NCBI GenBank assembly: GCA_028704125.1
Contig: JAQVLM010000171.1
Location: 1 to 6,997, forward strand
DNA length: 6,997 nucleotides
From: Opitutales bacterium
Lineage (GTDB): Bacteria; Verrucomicrobiota; Verrucomicrobiia; Opitutales; JAFGAQ01
Reading direction: 5' to 3'
The position numbers and the translations under genes are program-made. Under the pieces are notes generated by a model. It saw only the letters and a list, made by a program, of their open reading frames with translations. It did not search any database and was not told the origin of the DNA. This document shows, piece by piece, positions 6,866 to 6,997 of this stretch (positions are counted from its first letter, which is position 1; the number at the start of each line of letters is the position of its first letter).

Positions 6866-6997
6866 TCTTCCTCAATTCTGGATGACTCGAGGTGCTCCGC
6901 GAAAATCACCTTTCCGGCCGAAGATGGCACAATACTGGTGATTTCCACTTCAACCGTGCTACCGATCAGCTTGCGCCCATGGTTAACCACCACCATT
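6862..6997 (-). CDS. C-terminal end of a TRAM-domain protein, probably a PIN-TRAM (YacL-like) protein; N-terminal part outside the window
   Basis: The reverse strand is open from the window edge to TAA at 6864-6862, showing the last 45 residues at most. The visible residues include MVVVNHGRKLIGSTVEVEIT and then SAGKVIFAEHLE. This matches the end of TRAM domains in YacL-type PIN/TRAM proteins, where a VVV-x2-GR-x-IG-x-TVEVxVT-x-SV pattern is followed by SAGR/K-MIFA. TRAM is a small beta-barrel that binds RNA; in this family it follows a PIN nuclease-like domain and N-terminal membrane helices. Those parts would lie to the right of the window and are inferred, not seen. The ATG at 6996-6994 is most likely internal. 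An acidic tail (ESSRIEED) ends the protein. The stop codon overlaps the thyA stop. Confidence 0.75.
   Translation of the reverse strand, partial: MVVVNHGRKLIGSTVEVEITSIVPSSAGKVIFAEHLESSRIEED

Overview
This window looks like an ordinary chromosomal segment of a Gram-negative-type bacterium with moderate G+C and a strong emphasis on sodium and pH homeostasis. The split MrpA and MrpB proteins point to a group 1 Mrp system. The second antiporter resembles the putative Na+/H+ antiporter family I associate with Chlamydiota and Verrucomicrobiota, so a marine or salt-exposed Verrucomicrobiota-like host is my best guess. That guess is weak, because no rRNA or other phylogenetic marker is present. No mobile element, CRISPR array, tRNA or rRNA was seen.

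Layout: positions 1-3920 on the minus strand hold the first four genes of an Mrp/Mnh multisubunit cation/proton antiporter operon, transcribed right to left as mrpA-mrpB-mrpC-mrpD. Every junction overlaps by 1-4 bases, and mrpD runs off the left edge. A 253-bp gap (3921-4173) with a perfect TATAAT just before mrpA separates the operon from a second, single-subunit putative Na+/H+ antiporter (4174-5793, minus strand). That protein has an N-terminal signal-like segment and a histidine-rich loop.

A 277-bp divergent region (5794-6070) follows. It carries an 11-bp perfect inverted repeat, two poly-T tracts ending in GTG, and a six-codon mini-ORF overlapping the start of the next gene. Next comes a complete thymidylate synthase gene, thyA (6071-6865, plus strand), with all the expected catalytic residues. 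The window closes with the 3' end of a convergent gene (6862-6997, minus strand) encoding a TRAM-like domain, whose stop codon overlaps the thyA stop.

How the genes work together: the two antiporters point the same way and probably form one sodium/alkali tolerance block, with the Mrp complex as the large multi-subunit device and the other protein as a single-chain exchanger. thyA makes dTMP and has no obvious functional link to the antiporters. I do not see a convincing undescribed system. The least ordinary part is the thyA leader, where a well-placed Shine-Dalgarno belongs to a mini-ORF that would fuse in frame with thyA if the T8 tract were one base longer.
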